From UBA5078 sp964538025 (lineage in GTDB: Bacteria; Pseudomonadota; Gammaproteobacteria; Pseudomonadales; Pseudohongiellaceae), in assembly GCA_964538025.1 (NCBI GenBank), contig CAZICZ010000003.1:124001-188000 (forward strand): a DNA stretch of 64,000 bases, written 5' to 3'. Both the position numbers and the translations under genes were made by a program. Below are positions 1-8,917 of this stretch, piece by piece. The notes below the pieces were generated by a model. The model saw nothing but the letters and a program-made list of their open reading frames with translations. It did not search any database and was not told the DNA's origin. Every line of letters starts with the position of its first letter. Positions within the stretch are counted from its first letter, which is position 1.

Positions 1-54
1 CCACGGCCGCAGCGACCAGGAAGAATAGTTTTTGTTGCCTATGTATAAAATCAT
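1..54 (-). CDS. Glutathione S-transferase family protein (N-terminal fragment, cut by window edge)
   Basis: Only the first 18 codons lie inside the window and read MILYIGNKNYSSWSLRPW. The NKNYSSWSLRP stretch is the typical start of the thioredoxin-fold domain of a bacterial glutathione S-transferase subgroup, which conjugates or reduces small molecules with glutathione in the cytoplasm. The ATG at 54 is chosen because in-frame upstream ATGs run straight into a TGA, and a GGAG lies about ten bases before it. The cupin gene ends 16 bases upstream, so the two are probably co-transcribed. The rest of the protein is not visible. Confidence 0.75.
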   Translation of the reverse strand, partial: MILYIGNKNYSSWSLRPW

Positions 55-70
55 CACATCATTTCTCCGT

Positions 71-478
71 TCAAAACTCCACTTGTCGGTGAAGGGTTCC
101 TTCTCCTGCCGTGATAAACAAGACCGTGGTGGGGACATTCACACGGCCAGTATGCCAGATGCCCTTGGGTACCAGGGCCCATTCCCCGTTCTGCCGCAGC
201 GGCAGGGTTTTATGCCCGTTCTGTTTTTCCAGAACCAGATCGATTGCCCCGCTTAACAACAGGATGAACTCGTCGCCGTTGGGGTGCATCTCCCACATCG
301 GCCAGTCATGCCCGAAGCTGTGCGTGGTCACCAGGTATTCGTTCTGGAATGTGCCCAGGGCGCCGCGGCTCAACTCCTCCCAGAATGTCGGCCCGACTGC
401 AATCGCCTCGGCCGTGGCATCGGGGCGCAAGCGCACATAGGTGGAATTAATGTGGAAAGGCCCAGTGTCTTTGCTCAT
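71..478 (-). CDS. Small cupin-domain protein
   Basis: A 135-residue single-domain cupin. The first conserved cupin motif is visible around residues 63-80 (EMHPNGDEFILLLSG), and the second lies near residues 95-112, containing GEWALVPKGIWHTG. His and Glu in the first motif and His in the second are the usual metal ligands. Such small cupins bind a metal and a small ligand, but the substrate cannot be read from the sequence. The ATG at 478 has an AAGGGGA ribosome site six bases upstream. It is followed after 16 bases by a glutathione S-transferase gene on the same strand, which suggests a two-gene stress or detoxification unit. I do not recognise a more specific function. Confidence 0.75.
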   Translation of the reverse strand: MSKDTGPFHINSTYVRLRPDATAEAIAVGPTFWEELSRGALGTFQNEYLVTTHSFGHDWPMWEMHPNGDEFILLLSGAIDLVLEKQNGHKTLPLRQNGEWALVPKGIWHTGRVNVPTTVLFITAGEGTLHRQVEF

Positions 479-726
479 GACATCCCCTTCTTGTTTTTAT
501 GACGGACGGGTGCGTGCACTGCGGTGCTATGTCCCTAGGTGTCCACCGCACGGCAATCATGGCCCTTGCGTGGGGGCAGGTGGCACGTTTGCCTGTGGAA
601 AGCAGGAGCGAGCCCGCATCATAGCCGCTTGGACACCGTCACTTCAAGGAAGGCGGCCCCCTGCCGCGGGCGTGAATGCTGTGGTATTGTCGAGCCCTCA
701 TCACGCGCTGATTTCCGAGGTTTTCC
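479..726. other. Divergent intergenic region between the cupin gene and pepQ
   Basis: This 248-base gap separates the minus-strand cupin gene from plus-strand pepQ, so it must carry promoters in both directions. I see no convincing hexamer pair, hairpin or small gene in it. Short open frames crossing it lack ribosome sites and continue as shadows into the neighbours. Confidence 0.5.
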
Positions 727-2070
727 ATGCCCTTTGCCCTGCATTTCGCGCAGCATATTGCGCAGCTAGAGACTCGCTACGCGCAGGCTCTGTCGACGAC
801 GCAGGCCTTCGATGCTGTCCTGATCCACAGCGGCAGCGCCCAGGCCTACTATGCCGATGACCAGCATCCAGTGTTCCGCGCATACGGCCATTTTAACCAG
901 TGGGTGCCGGTCAGCCGGCCCGACCAGATGGTCCTGATCATGCCGGGAGAACGGCCAGTCTATTTTCAGGTGGTACCGCGTGATTTCTGGTACGAGCAGG
1001 ACACCGGTCTGGCGCCGTGGATCGCCGCGCCTTTCGAGGTCGTGACGCTGGAGAGTGCCCGGGAGGTACTGGGAGAGCTGCAGCGAATCGGCAGCCGAAG
1101 CTCCCTCGCACTTTCCCGCATCGCGTTTCTGGGAGAGAACACCGCCTTTGCCAACGCCCTAGGCATCGAGTCCGCGGCCCAGAATCCCCCTCGTCTCGTG
1201 CAGCACCTCGATTTCCTCCGGGCGGTGAAAACACAGTACGAGGTCGCGAGCATTCGCAGTGCGAACCGTCTGGCTCTGCAGGGGCACACAGCGGCCCGGC
1301 ACGCGTTCGAAAACGGCGGCAGTGAATACGACATCCACATGGCCTATCTGCAGGCCTGCAATCAGCTCGAATCCGAAATGCCCTACCCCACCATTGTCGC
1401 CCTCGATGAAAAGGGCGCTATTTTGCATTACCAGAACAAGCGACGGAGCAGTGGCGCAGACAGTCAGGTCTTGCTTATCGACGCCGGGTGCCGCGTCAAC
1501 ACCTATTGTTCCGACATCACGCGCACCTGGACGCGCCCGCACACGCTGACACTCTTCAAGGATCTGGTGGAAGCCATGGAGTCCATGCAAAGTGCACTGG
1601 TCCGACAGGTGCGCGCCGGCATTCCCTATCCCGATCTTCACCGTGCCGCGCACGAGGGACTGACCAATATCCTGCTCGGCGCGGGCATCTGTCGCGGCAG
1701 TCGCGACGCTCTGCTCGCGCACAAGGTCAGCACGCTGTTCATGCCCCATGGCGTGGGACATCTGCTGGGCATTCAGGTGCATGATGTTGGTGGGCGCATG
1801 AAAAATGGCGAAGGAGAGATTCAACTGCCGCCAGAGGATTACCCCAGCCTGCGCACCACACGCATGACGGCAAGGGGGCAGGTCTTCACCATTGAACCGG
1901 GGCTGTATTTCATTCCCGTCCTGTTGGAACCGGAACGCGGCTCTGCCCGTGGAAAGCTGATCGACTGGGACCTCATCGAGACGCTCACACCACTGGGCGG
2001 TATCCGCATCGAGGACAACGTGCTCGTCACCGAACACGGCGTGGAAAACCTGACGCGCGTCATGATCTGA
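727..2070 (+). CDS. pepQ: Xaa-Pro dipeptidase PepQ (M24 metallopeptidase)
   Basis: At 447 residues this matches the size of E. coli PepQ, a cytoplasmic two-metal enzyme that cleaves dipeptides with C-terminal proline. The pita-bread fold C-terminal half shows all five metal ligands in order: Asp252 in LLIDAGC, Asp263 in YCSDITR, His345 in PHGVGHLLG, Glu390 in FTIEPGLYF and Glu429 in RIEDNVLVTE. The N-terminal roughly 160 residues form the creatinase-like N domain, with the family-typical YYADDQHPVF segment near residue 40. The gene stands alone and meets the dipeptidase gene on the other strand tail to tail with nine bases between. PepQ-type enzymes can also have organophosphate hydrolase side activity, which cannot be judged here. 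Confidence 0.93.
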   Translation: MPFALHFAQHIAQLETRYAQALSTTQAFDAVLIHSGSAQAYYADDQHPVFRAYGHFNQWVPVSRPDQMVLIMPGERPVYFQVVPRDFWYEQDTGLAPWIAAPFEVVTLESAREVLGELQRIGSRSSLALSRIAFLGENTAFANALGIESAAQNPPRLVQHLDFLRAVKTQYEVASIRSANRLALQGHTAARHAFENGGSEYDIHMAYLQACNQLESEMPYPTIVALDEKGAILHYQNKRRSSGADSQVLLIDAGCRVNTYCSDITRTWTRPHTLTLFKDLVEAMESMQSALVRQVRAGIPYPDLHRAAHEGLTNILLGAGICRGSRDALLAHKVSTLFMPHGVGHLLGIQVHDVGGRMKNGEGEIQLPPEDYPSLRTTRMTARGQVFTIEPGLYFIPVLLEPERGSARGKLIDWDLIETLTPLGGIRIEDNVLVTEHGVENLTRVMI

Positions 2071-2079
2071 CGCGCGCGA

Positions 2080-3822
2080 TCACAGGGACTTCATGGTGCC
2101 CAATCGGGCAAACATTTCGGTGGCAATCTGCAAATCCAGCAGAAACTGCTCGTGTGATTTAAATTCATTGGCATTGTGACCGGTGTATTTTTCCGTCGCC
2201 AGCGCCAGACCGAATTGCACGCCGTTGGGAAGATCGTGAATGGACGTTCCGCCCGCAGAGGAACCGAATTCCCGCGGGATGTCCAGATTCTCTACGGCAA
2301 TGTCCAGCAGCGTGTTCACCCATGCCCCTTCGGGATTGCGGTACATCGGCTCACTCGCGCTGATGGCGAACTGGACTTCCACCCCGGCATTCTCTGCCCA
2401 TGCCTGCAGCGTGTCTTCGAGATGGCTGACCAACTGCGCCGGTTCGCGCCCGATGGGCAGACGCAGGTTCACGGCGGTGCGCAGCTTTGCCTCATCCACC
2501 GCCACAAAGGTCTGCGCCGCCGTCATTGGTCCCATGAAGGGATCGGCGTAGCCAATCTGCAGCTGTGTGCCCAGATAATCCATTCCCCAGTTCTCGGTTG
2601 CATAACGGGCCGCATCGGTAAAATGGTTGTGCTGCACCACGCCTTCATTGACCAATTGGTTCACAAAGGCAAACATGCGAGAGACGGGATTGATGCCGGA
2701 CTCCGGCTCCGAGGAATGCGCCGACACGCCCAGTACATCCAGGCGGACGCGTCCACCTTCCTGCGTGGCGCGGATGCCAAAGTCACTGCCATTGCGGGCC
2801 GCAAAGACCGCCCCCTCTTCATTGAGCAGGGCGACCAGTGCCTCGGCACGCGTGCTGCGTAACCAGACCGTGGACGAAGCCGGAATCTGGTTGGTCGCCA
2901 GGCCTCCCGTGAGCTCGACGATTTCGGCACCCTCCCCCGACGCGGCCCGCGCAGGGAAACTGGCCATGACCGTGCCATAGCCCTTCTCCGCAATGATCAC
3001 CGGATAACTTCCGTCCAACGCAATGTTGTAATCCGGGACGGGATTGCGCGCAAAGTAATAGGGCATGGCATCGCCTCCCGTTTCCTCACGCGTGTCGATG
3101 AGCAGCTTGAAATGGCGCAGCAGCGGCAGCGATTCCGTCTGCACGACATGCATGGCAAACAGGGACACCACGATGCCGTTTTTGTCATCCTGCGCGCCGC
3201 GTCCGTAGAGCCTGTCGCCGATCTGGGTGAGCACGAAAGGGTCGAGCTGTGTGCCATCCTCCAGCACCCACAACGCTGGATTGACCGGGACTACATCCGC
3301 ATGAGCATGCACGCCGATCAACTCTCCGGTTGGCGCCCCAAGGGAGACCTCGAAAATGCGGTTGTCCACATTGCGAAACTGCAGGCCCAGGCGCGCCGTA
3401 GCGGCTTCCAGCGCTGCGCCGAAACGCAGAAATTCCGGATTTTCGTAGTGCGGCAACCCTTCGACATCAAACGTCGGAATGGCGACAAACTCCCGCAGCA
3501 GCTCCAGCGCTTCGTCCGCATAACGTACGCGAGCATAGAGACCGAGCAGACGGAAAAGAAGGTCTTCTTGTTCCGCACTCAGCGTTTCCTGCGCAAGGGT
3601 GGCGCTTAGCAGCGCGGACAAACCTGTCGCCGGACTGCCGGGCAAGGCTTCCACCGTGCGTAAAAAATCGCTGAATTGAGCCGGGGCGCTGGATTGCGTG
3701 GCAGCGACGATCTGCGCGGCCTGCTCCTTGCTGATGTCAGCATGGCCAGTGGCTGTGCCAGCGATCGCCAGTAACAGACAGGCGCTTGTGAGCGTGCGTC
3801 GAAAAATCGAAAGGTGTGGCAT
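2080..3822 (-). CDS. Exported M20-family dipeptidase (PepV-like)
   Basis: A 580-residue zinc peptidase with a Sec signal peptide (hydrophobic core SACLLLAIAGTATGHA, cleavage near residue 28), so it acts in the periplasm. The co-catalytic zinc-site motifs of the M20 family are present in order: HAHADVVP near residue 170, GAQDDKNG near 210, the DTREETGGD glutamate pair near 245, an aspartate in ALDGSYPV and the final histidine in GTSIHDLPNG near 540. The dimerisation (lid) domain lies between the last two. The long N-terminal part before the catalytic domain is larger than in cytosolic PepV. It is the third gene of waaA - class D beta-lactamase - dipeptidase, starting 21 bases after the beta-lactamase stop. 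Peptide scavenging in the envelope is the likely role; the exact substrate is unknown. Confidence 0.88.
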   Translation of the reverse strand: MPHLSIFRRTLTSACLLLAIAGTATGHADISKEQAAQIVAATQSSAPAQFSDFLRTVEALPGSPATGLSALLSATLAQETLSAEQEDLLFRLLGLYARVRYADEALELLREFVAIPTFDVEGLPHYENPEFLRFGAALEAATARLGLQFRNVDNRIFEVSLGAPTGELIGVHAHADVVPVNPALWVLEDGTQLDPFVLTQIGDRLYGRGAQDDKNGIVVSLFAMHVVQTESLPLLRHFKLLIDTREETGGDAMPYYFARNPVPDYNIALDGSYPVIIAEKGYGTVMASFPARAASGEGAEIVELTGGLATNQIPASSTVWLRSTRAEALVALLNEEGAVFAARNGSDFGIRATQEGGRVRLDVLGVSAHSSEPESGINPVSRMFAFVNQLVNEGVVQHNHFTDAARYATENWGMDYLGTQLQIGYADPFMGPMTAAQTFVAVDEAKLRTAVNLRLPIGREPAQLVSHLEDTLQAWAENAGVEVQFAISASEPMYRNPEGAWVNTLLDIAVENLDIPREFGSSAGGTSIHDLPNGVQFGLALATEKYTGHNANEFKSHEQFLLDLQIATEMFARLGTMKSL

Positions 3823-3843
3823 TCGCGGAATCTCCTTCGCCCG

Positions 3844-4653
3844 TCAGGGCGCGTCTGTGAGCACGCCCATGGACGTGAGCGCCTTGCGCGCGATGTCTAT
3901 GCGCGCAGGAATAAAAGTGTTCGGAGGATTGTCGGCCTCCAGCGCCGTGGCAAAAAAAGTGACATCGTTTCCCTTTTCGACCCAGCCTACCCACCAGCCA
4001 ACATTGTGCTGACCGTTCAAAATCGCCAGACCGGTTTTACTGCGCAACACATGCGCTGCAGATCGCTCCGATTCCATCATGCGCTTGACGGCTTCCATCA
4101 CCTCGACGCGAAACGGGAGCTCATTGCGATACAGGCGCTTGAGAAAGGCTATCTGTTGCAGCGGTGTAATGCGCAGGGCCCCCTCAAGCCAGAAGGTGTC
4201 GTCGCCGCCGGAGATGTTCCGATTGCCATACCCGACAGCGTCGATGAAATGCTGCATGCGCACATGGCCGATGCGGCGCACCAGTTCCTGAAAATGCGGG
4301 ACGGCCGACAGACGAAATGCGTCCGTCAGCGAGAGATCGGTGTTCAGTTCCGTGCGACTGCGCACCACGCCGTCCCACGGAATCACGGCCTGCTCGCTCG
4401 CGATGACGCCCGCCTCGAGCGCCGCCATTGCACTGAAAATCTTGAAGGTGGACGCCGGAATCAACGCTGTCGCGGCACGCTCGGCATGGCCCGCTCTCTG
4501 CGCCCCCGTAGACAACTGCTCGCTCAGAAAAACGCCGGTGAATCCAGCGCGATCGACGATCTCCGTCAGCGCGGCATCGTCCACTACCTGCGCGCTCGCC
4601 GGCGCTCCCATATAAAGACAGAGGGCAAGAGCACATCCGATCTGTTTTTTCAT
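3844..4653 (-). CDS. Class D (OXA-type) beta-lactamase
   Basis: A 269-residue secreted serine beta-lactamase that hydrolyses penicillin-type drugs in the periplasm. A signal peptide ends at ASAQ (about residue 21). The class D motifs are all present: STFK near residue 70 with the nucleophile serine and carboxylatable lysine, SAV near 118, YGN near 145, the FWLEGALRIT segment, KTG near 210 and the WWVGW motif after it. The start at 4653 is chosen because it leaves one base after the waaA stop and has GGA nine bases upstream; an ATG twelve bases earlier is possible. Its position inside a waaA operon, with no mobile element nearby, argues for an intrinsic chromosomal gene. Substrate range cannot be deduced. 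Confidence 0.9.
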   Translation of the reverse strand: MKKQIGCALALCLYMGAPASAQVVDDAALTEIVDRAGFTGVFLSEQLSTGAQRAGHAERAATALIPASTFKIFSAMAALEAGVIASEQAVIPWDGVVRSRTELNTDLSLTDAFRLSAVPHFQELVRRIGHVRMQHFIDAVGYGNRNISGGDDTFWLEGALRITPLQQIAFLKRLYRNELPFRVEVMEAVKRMMESERSAAHVLRSKTGLAILNGQHNVGWWVGWVEKGNDVTFFATALEADNPPNTFIPARIDIARKALTSMGVLTDAP

Positions 4654-4654
4654 T

Positions 4655-6001
4655 TCATTCCACATTCCGTTGCCGATGGTAGGCCTCCCACACGATGTCG
4701 AAGGTGCGCTGCAGAGCGCCGCGGTTCTCTGCGACCAGCTGTTTGCCCGCCGCGCCCATGCGGGCGATGCGCGCGGGGTCGGCGAACAGGGCAAGCACGG
4801 TGCTCGCGAGTGCGTTTTCGTCGGCGACCGTGACAAGCGCGTCCGCTTCCTCCAGTTGCTCACAGATTGTTTGAAAATTGAACTGGGAAGGACCCACCAC
4901 GACAGGCAGCCCGAGTGCCGCAGGTTCCAACACATTCTGACATCCCGTGTTCACCAGACTGCCACCCACAAAGGCCACATCACTGATGCTGTAATAGGTC
5001 AGCATCTCTCCCATGGAATCCCCCAGCAGCACCTGCGTAGACGCCGTCACCGGCCTCCCCTCGCTGCGCCTGACCACGTTCAGTCCGGCCTCTTCGCAGC
5101 GCTTGCCCACACTGCGGAATCTTTCCGGGTGACGTGGCACCAGAATCAGCAGAAGCGAGGGCAATTCGATCAGACAGCGCGCAAATGCCGCGAGGACCTT
5201 TTCTTCCTCACCTTCTCGTGTGCTGCCTGCCATCAGCACTGGCCGCGCGTCCTGCACCAAGGCCTTCAGGGCGCTGCGCTGTGCGTCCAGCGTGGCAGGA
5301 AGATCAATTTCGAACTTGATGCTGCCTGTGATGCGCAAAGTGGATTCCGGGACGCCAAGGCGACGGAAACGGGCCGCGTCATTCTCTGCCTGGGCAGCGA
5401 TGCAGTCGATGTTTGCCAGCATGGGTTTTCCCAGTCGCGGAAATTTTTCATACCCGCGCGCCGATTTCTCGGAGAGCCTGGCGTTCGCCACAATCACGTG
5501 ACCCCCGGCACGACGGGTGTAGTGAATGATGTTCGGCCACAACTCCGTTTCCATGATCACAAGCGTGCGCGGCGCGAAGCGGCGCAAAAACGCGGTGACC
5601 GCCAGCGGATGGTCGTAGGGGGCATACACGTGGCAGACGGACTCGCCAAACAACGCGTGTACACGTTCGGACCCGGTGGGAGTCATTGTTGTCACGACAA
5701 TCGGCAGATGCGGATCTTCGGCCAGCAGACGCCGGACCAGGGGAGCGGCCGCCACCGTTTCTCCCACCGACACGGCATGAATCCAGAGCCATCGCCCCTT
5801 CATCGCCTTTTGCGCCGGGGTCAGCGCCACGCACCCGAAGCGCTCCGCCCAGCGTCTGGCGTAGGCAGGGGCGCGCAGGGCACGCCACAGAAGACGCAAC
5901 AGGATCAGCGGCAGAATGAGCGTAAAGAGGATGTTATAAGTGACTCTGTTCAAGGGACGTGATCTGCTCTGGGGCGGTTGCGTGCTACCATTGGCAGCCA
6001 T
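4655..6001 (-). CDS. waaA: 3-deoxy-D-manno-octulosonic acid transferase WaaA (KdtA)
   Basis: WaaA transfers Kdo from CMP-Kdo to tetraacyl lipid A on the inner face of the inner membrane, the first step of LPS core assembly. The protein has one N-terminal membrane anchor (NILFTLILPLILLRLLW), the RAPAYARRWAERFG segment typical of the family, the GRWLWIHAVSVGET motif near residue 75, and a C-terminal GT-B domain with GDSMGEMLTYYSISDVAFVG and the donor-site segment around GCQNVLEPAALGLPVVVG. The first 20 residues (MAANGSTQ...) are unusual; a TTG at 5953 just before NRVTYN would give a more standard length but has no ribosome site. It heads the operon with the beta-lactamase and dipeptidase. Confidence 0.93.
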   Translation of the reverse strand: MAANGSTQPPQSRSRPLNRVTYNILFTLILPLILLRLLWRALRAPAYARRWAERFGCVALTPAQKAMKGRWLWIHAVSVGETVAAAPLVRRLLAEDPHLPIVVTTMTPTGSERVHALFGESVCHVYAPYDHPLAVTAFLRRFAPRTLVIMETELWPNIIHYTRRAGGHVIVANARLSEKSARGYEKFPRLGKPMLANIDCIAAQAENDAARFRRLGVPESTLRITGSIKFEIDLPATLDAQRSALKALVQDARPVLMAGSTREGEEEKVLAAFARCLIELPSLLLILVPRHPERFRSVGKRCEEAGLNVVRRSEGRPVTASTQVLLGDSMGEMLTYYSISDVAFVGGSLVNTGCQNVLEPAALGLPVVVGPSQFNFQTICEQLEEADALVTVADENALASTVLALFADPARIARMGAAGKQLVAENRGALQRTFDIVWEAYHRQRNVE

Positions 6002-6090
6002 GGGGAGGCGGCTGCCGCCTCGCGCACTTTAGCAAACTTTGGCCTGCGCCGCTTCGCCAACCCGCCGCCCGACATCGCTGGAACGCCTGT

Positions 6091-7311
6091 ATGACTGACG
6101 TATTGAAAACCGACATCCTGATCCTTGGCGGCGGCATCGCCGGGCTCTGGCTGCTCAACCGTGTGCGGGCGCAGGGCTTTAGCGCAGTCCTGATCGAAAC
6201 GTCCGCTCTTGGCGGCGGGCAAACCCTGGCATCCCAAGGCATTATTCATGGCGGCCTCAAATACGCGTTGAGTGGGGTACTAAGCCCCGCCAGCAGCGCC
6301 ATTGCTGCCATGCCCGAGCGGTGGCGTGCCTGTCTGCGTGGCGAAGGCGAGCTCGATTTGCGTGCATGTCAGGTGCTGGCTCCGCATTACTTCATGTGGT
6401 CCAGCGGCGGCTACCGTTCCCGTCTCAAAAGCTTTCTCGGCAGCAAGGCACTTAGGGGGCGTATCGATGCCCTGAGCGCCGCTGCCTACCCGGAGTTCCT
6501 GCGGGGCCAGTCCCTCTCCGGCACCCTGTACCAGCTGACGGATTTTGTCGTGGATACCCCGTCCCTGTTGCATACCCTCGCGAGCCCGCACGAGCAACAC
6601 CTGTTCCACATTCCCCAGGGGCAGACGGAGATGGTGTTCACGGCCGAAGGCACCTTGGACCATCTGCGCCTAGCGACGGCGGACGGTCCGCTCGTGCTGC
6701 AAGCCCAGCGCGTCCTGTTGTGCGCCGGCGAAGGCAATGGCGAGATTCTCGCCCGTGCAGGGATCGAACGCCCCGCGATGCAGACGCGTCCCTTGCACAT
6801 GCTGGCGATGCGCACCCGCGCAGAGCATCCCGTTTTTATGCACTGTATTGGCGACAGCTTTGGCATGACCCCTCACCTGACACTGACGTCCCATCCCCAG
6901 ACCGACGGCAGCTGGGTGTGGTACATCGGCGGAGAGATTGCCGAAAGCGGCATGCAACGCAGCAGCGACGAGCAGATCGCCGTGGGCAAACGGGAAGTGA
7001 AGCGAAGTTTTCCCTGGGTGGACGTCGAGGACGCCCGCTGGATGAGTTTCACCCTGAACCGCGCCGAGCCCCGACTGCCCAACCTGCAACGTCCGGACAG
7101 CGCCTTCCTGCACGCCGAACAGAACCTGCTGGTGACCTGGCCAACCAAACTGACCCTGACACCGCAATTGGGACAGAGCGTGATCGACACCCTGAGGGAT
7201 CAGGGCATACAGCCGCGGACGGACACCCAGAGTGACAGGACGCTCGATACCCTCGCCGCCCACTTCCCCCGACCCCGGATAGCGGCTCCCCGCTGGGAAG
7301 GTGTCCTGTGA
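6091..7311 (+). CDS. FAD-dependent oxidoreductase (DAO family)
   Basis: A 406-residue flavoprotein of the D-amino-acid-oxidase/glycine-oxidase fold. The dinucleotide-binding GGGIAGL motif sits at residues 11-17, followed by the acidic end of strand two in VLIETSALGGG. The ASQGIIHGG segment near residue 50 is characteristic of this family. Substrate is unknown. The ATG at 6091 is preferred because the FAD motif then begins about eleven residues in; a weak GGAA precedes it. The stop overlaps the start of the aldo/keto reductase (GTGA), so the two are translationally coupled. From memory, a similar pair lies near waaA in Pseudomonas, which hints at a conserved partnership without revealing the job. 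Confidence 0.82.
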   Translation: MTDVLKTDILILGGGIAGLWLLNRVRAQGFSAVLIETSALGGGQTLASQGIIHGGLKYALSGVLSPASSAIAAMPERWRACLRGEGELDLRACQVLAPHYFMWSSGGYRSRLKSFLGSKALRGRIDALSAAAYPEFLRGQSLSGTLYQLTDFVVDTPSLLHTLASPHEQHLFHIPQGQTEMVFTAEGTLDHLRLATADGPLVLQAQRVLLCAGEGNGEILARAGIERPAMQTRPLHMLAMRTRAEHPVFMHCIGDSFGMTPHLTLTSHPQTDGSWVWYIGGEIAESGMQRSSDEQIAVGKREVKRSFPWVDVEDARWMSFTLNRAEPRLPNLQRPDSAFLHAEQNLLVTWPTKLTLTPQLGQSVIDTLRDQGIQPRTDTQSDRTLDTLAAHFPRPRIAAPRWEGVL

Positions 7312-8123
7312 CGCCGGCGCCCGCCATGCTGCCCCGACGCCCACTGGGCCTCACCGGCATCGAGGTGTCCTGTCTCGGTCTGGGTACCGTCAAATTCGGC
7401 CGCAACCAAGGCGTGAAGTATCCGAGCGGATTCACTCTCCCCGACGACGCCAGCATCCGCGCGCTGCTATCCCAGTGCCGGGAGGCAGGGATGAACCTGA
7501 TCGACACGGCACCCGCCTATGGTCTGAGCGAGGAGCGCCTCGGAGCGCTGCTGGAACACCGAAAGGACTGGGTGATCAGCACCAAAATGGGAGAGGAATT
7601 CAGCAACGGAGCCTCGTCTTTCGACTTCAGCCCTGCACATGTGCGCAGAAGTCTGGAGCGCAGCCTTTCCCGCCTGCGCACCGACTATCTTGACATTGTC
7701 CTGATTCACAGCGATGGGAATGACGAGGCGATTCTGCAGCACAGCGGCTGCGTGGAGGCGCTCATCCGCGCCCGGGAAGACGGCCTGATCCGGGCCTTCG
7801 GCATGTCGAGCAAGACGGTGAGCGGCGGCCTCTCGGCATTGTCAGTCTGTGACCTGGTCATGCTGACACTGAACCCCTCAGCCACGGAAGATGCCGCTGT
7901 GATTGCAGTGGCACACGCGGAGCAAAAAGGCGTGCTCATCAAGAAAGCCCTCAACAGCGGCCATGCGGTGGCGGGTGGCGGCACCCTCTCCGGTGAAGAC
8001 CCTGTCCATGCCAGTCTTTCCTTTGTGTTTTCCCACCCTGGCGTTTCGTCCGTGATCATCGGCAGCATCACTCCCGACCATGTGCAGCACAATATCGCCT
8101 GCGCCGCTGCCCTTGCCGGGTAA
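7308..8123 (+). CDS. Aldo/keto reductase
   Basis: A 271-residue TIM-barrel NAD(P)H oxidoreductase. Family marks are the GLGTVKFG start of the barrel, LIDTAPAYGLSEERLG (Asp and Tyr of the catalytic tetrad) near residue 65, ISTKMG (the catalytic Lys) near 90 and LIHSDG near 130, where the usual catalytic His is kept. The C-terminal SSVIIGSITPDHVQHNI segment matches the cofactor-phosphate loop. It starts with GTG overlapping the stop of the flavoprotein gene by four bases. It is somewhat shorter than typical 300-residue members. The substrate is unknown; coupling to the FAD enzyme suggests linked steps on one metabolite. Confidence 0.85.
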   Translation: MTPAPAMLPRRPLGLTGIEVSCLGLGTVKFGRNQGVKYPSGFTLPDDASIRALLSQCREAGMNLIDTAPAYGLSEERLGALLEHRKDWVISTKMGEEFSNGASSFDFSPAHVRRSLERSLSRLRTDYLDIVLIHSDGNDEAILQHSGCVEALIRAREDGLIRAFGMSSKTVSGGLSALSVCDLVMLTLNPSATEDAAVIAVAHAEQKGVLIKKALNSGHAVAGGGTLSGEDPVHASLSFVFSHPGVSSVIIGSITPDHVQHNIACAAALAG

Positions 8124-8349
8124 GCGTCCACCGGGGATGACAAGGGTAAAAACTCGCTTCAACACACCCGTCCGTCTTCCCACCAATCGGGGGGTGGCAC
8201 AAAGGCAACCCGCGCACTAGACTCCCGTCAAACTAAAAAGACGCGAGCGCCAGCCATGGGCCCTGTGGGCCCCCGGTATCGCTGGCCCTCACCACAACAT
8301 TGCCGAGTTCGGCGCAGCTCGCCGTGCCTTCTGGCCAAGAGACCCTGCT
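8124..8349. other. Intergenic region before the GNAT gene
   Basis: This gap of 226 bases contains the inverted repeat GGGCCC-TGT-GGGCCC at 8258-8272, which could form a short hairpin but has no T-run, so it is not a clear terminator. I see no good promoter hexamers and no additional gene. Confidence 0.4.
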
Positions 8350-8856
8350 GTGGAATTACGCAGAATCCAGCTTGCCGATGTCCCCTCCTTCCTCGCGCTG
8401 TGGCGCCGGGTGTATGCGGAAGGGGAGTTTCTTGCCTCGCCCCCTCCCCCCGAATCACGCATCAGCCCCATCATTGAACGCGTCATGCGGGAAAAGATTC
8501 CTGTCTTTGTCATGTGTGAACACGACACCCTGGTAGGAGAGGTCGAAGTGTTTCCCGGCTCTTTGTGCGGCCAAAAAGGCAAGGATGCTGACAAGACAGG
8601 ATACGTGGGCATCCAGATCGACGCTCGCCATCGAGGCAAGAGCGTCGGGAGTGAACTGATGCGCGTGGCTATCGCCGACTCACTTCGTTATGGCTACGAC
8701 GCCCTGGCACTCTCCGTCTATGAATCCAACTTGCGTGCCGTTCGCCTTTATGACCGTCTGGGTTTCACGACCGTGGAAGAAAGCGAGCCCGTGTGTACAC
8801 CTTCGGGGATTGAAACGCGGGAGAAAAAAATGGTGCTGCATCTGAATCCGATGTGA
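8350..8856 (+). CDS. GNAT-family N-acetyltransferase
   Basis: A 168-residue protein of the GCN5-related acetyltransferase fold, transferring an acetyl group from acetyl-CoA to an amine. The acetyl-CoA pyrophosphate loop is visible as ARHRGKSVGSELM (R-x-x-G-x-G/A pattern) near residue 97, followed by the motif B region LALSVYESNLRAVRLYDRLGF, where Asn and Tyr are the usual catalytic or CoA-contact residues. The start is a GTG at 8350, placed by the conserved ELRRIQLADVPSF beginning; its ribosome site is weak. Substrate unknown. It may be RimI/PhnO-like or an antibiotic or stress acetyltransferase. Confidence 0.82.
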   Translation: MELRRIQLADVPSFLALWRRVYAEGEFLASPPPPESRISPIIERVMREKIPVFVMCEHDTLVGEVEVFPGSLCGQKGKDADKTGYVGIQIDARHRGKSVGSELMRVAIADSLRYGYDALALSVYESNLRAVRLYDRLGFTTVEESEPVCTPSGIETREKKMVLHLNPM

Positions 8857-8917
8857 TTCGCGACGCTATCATTCATTTCATTTTGGAAGGGGCACTGCGG
8901 AACATCAGGAGAGCACG

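Noticed and set aside
4670..5962. A 430-codon open frame opposite waaA
   Set aside because: Shadow of waaA; no domain and no start signal.
8190..8215. Sigma-54-like promoter (TGGCAC)
   Set aside because: The second half (TTGCA) is not present at the needed distance.
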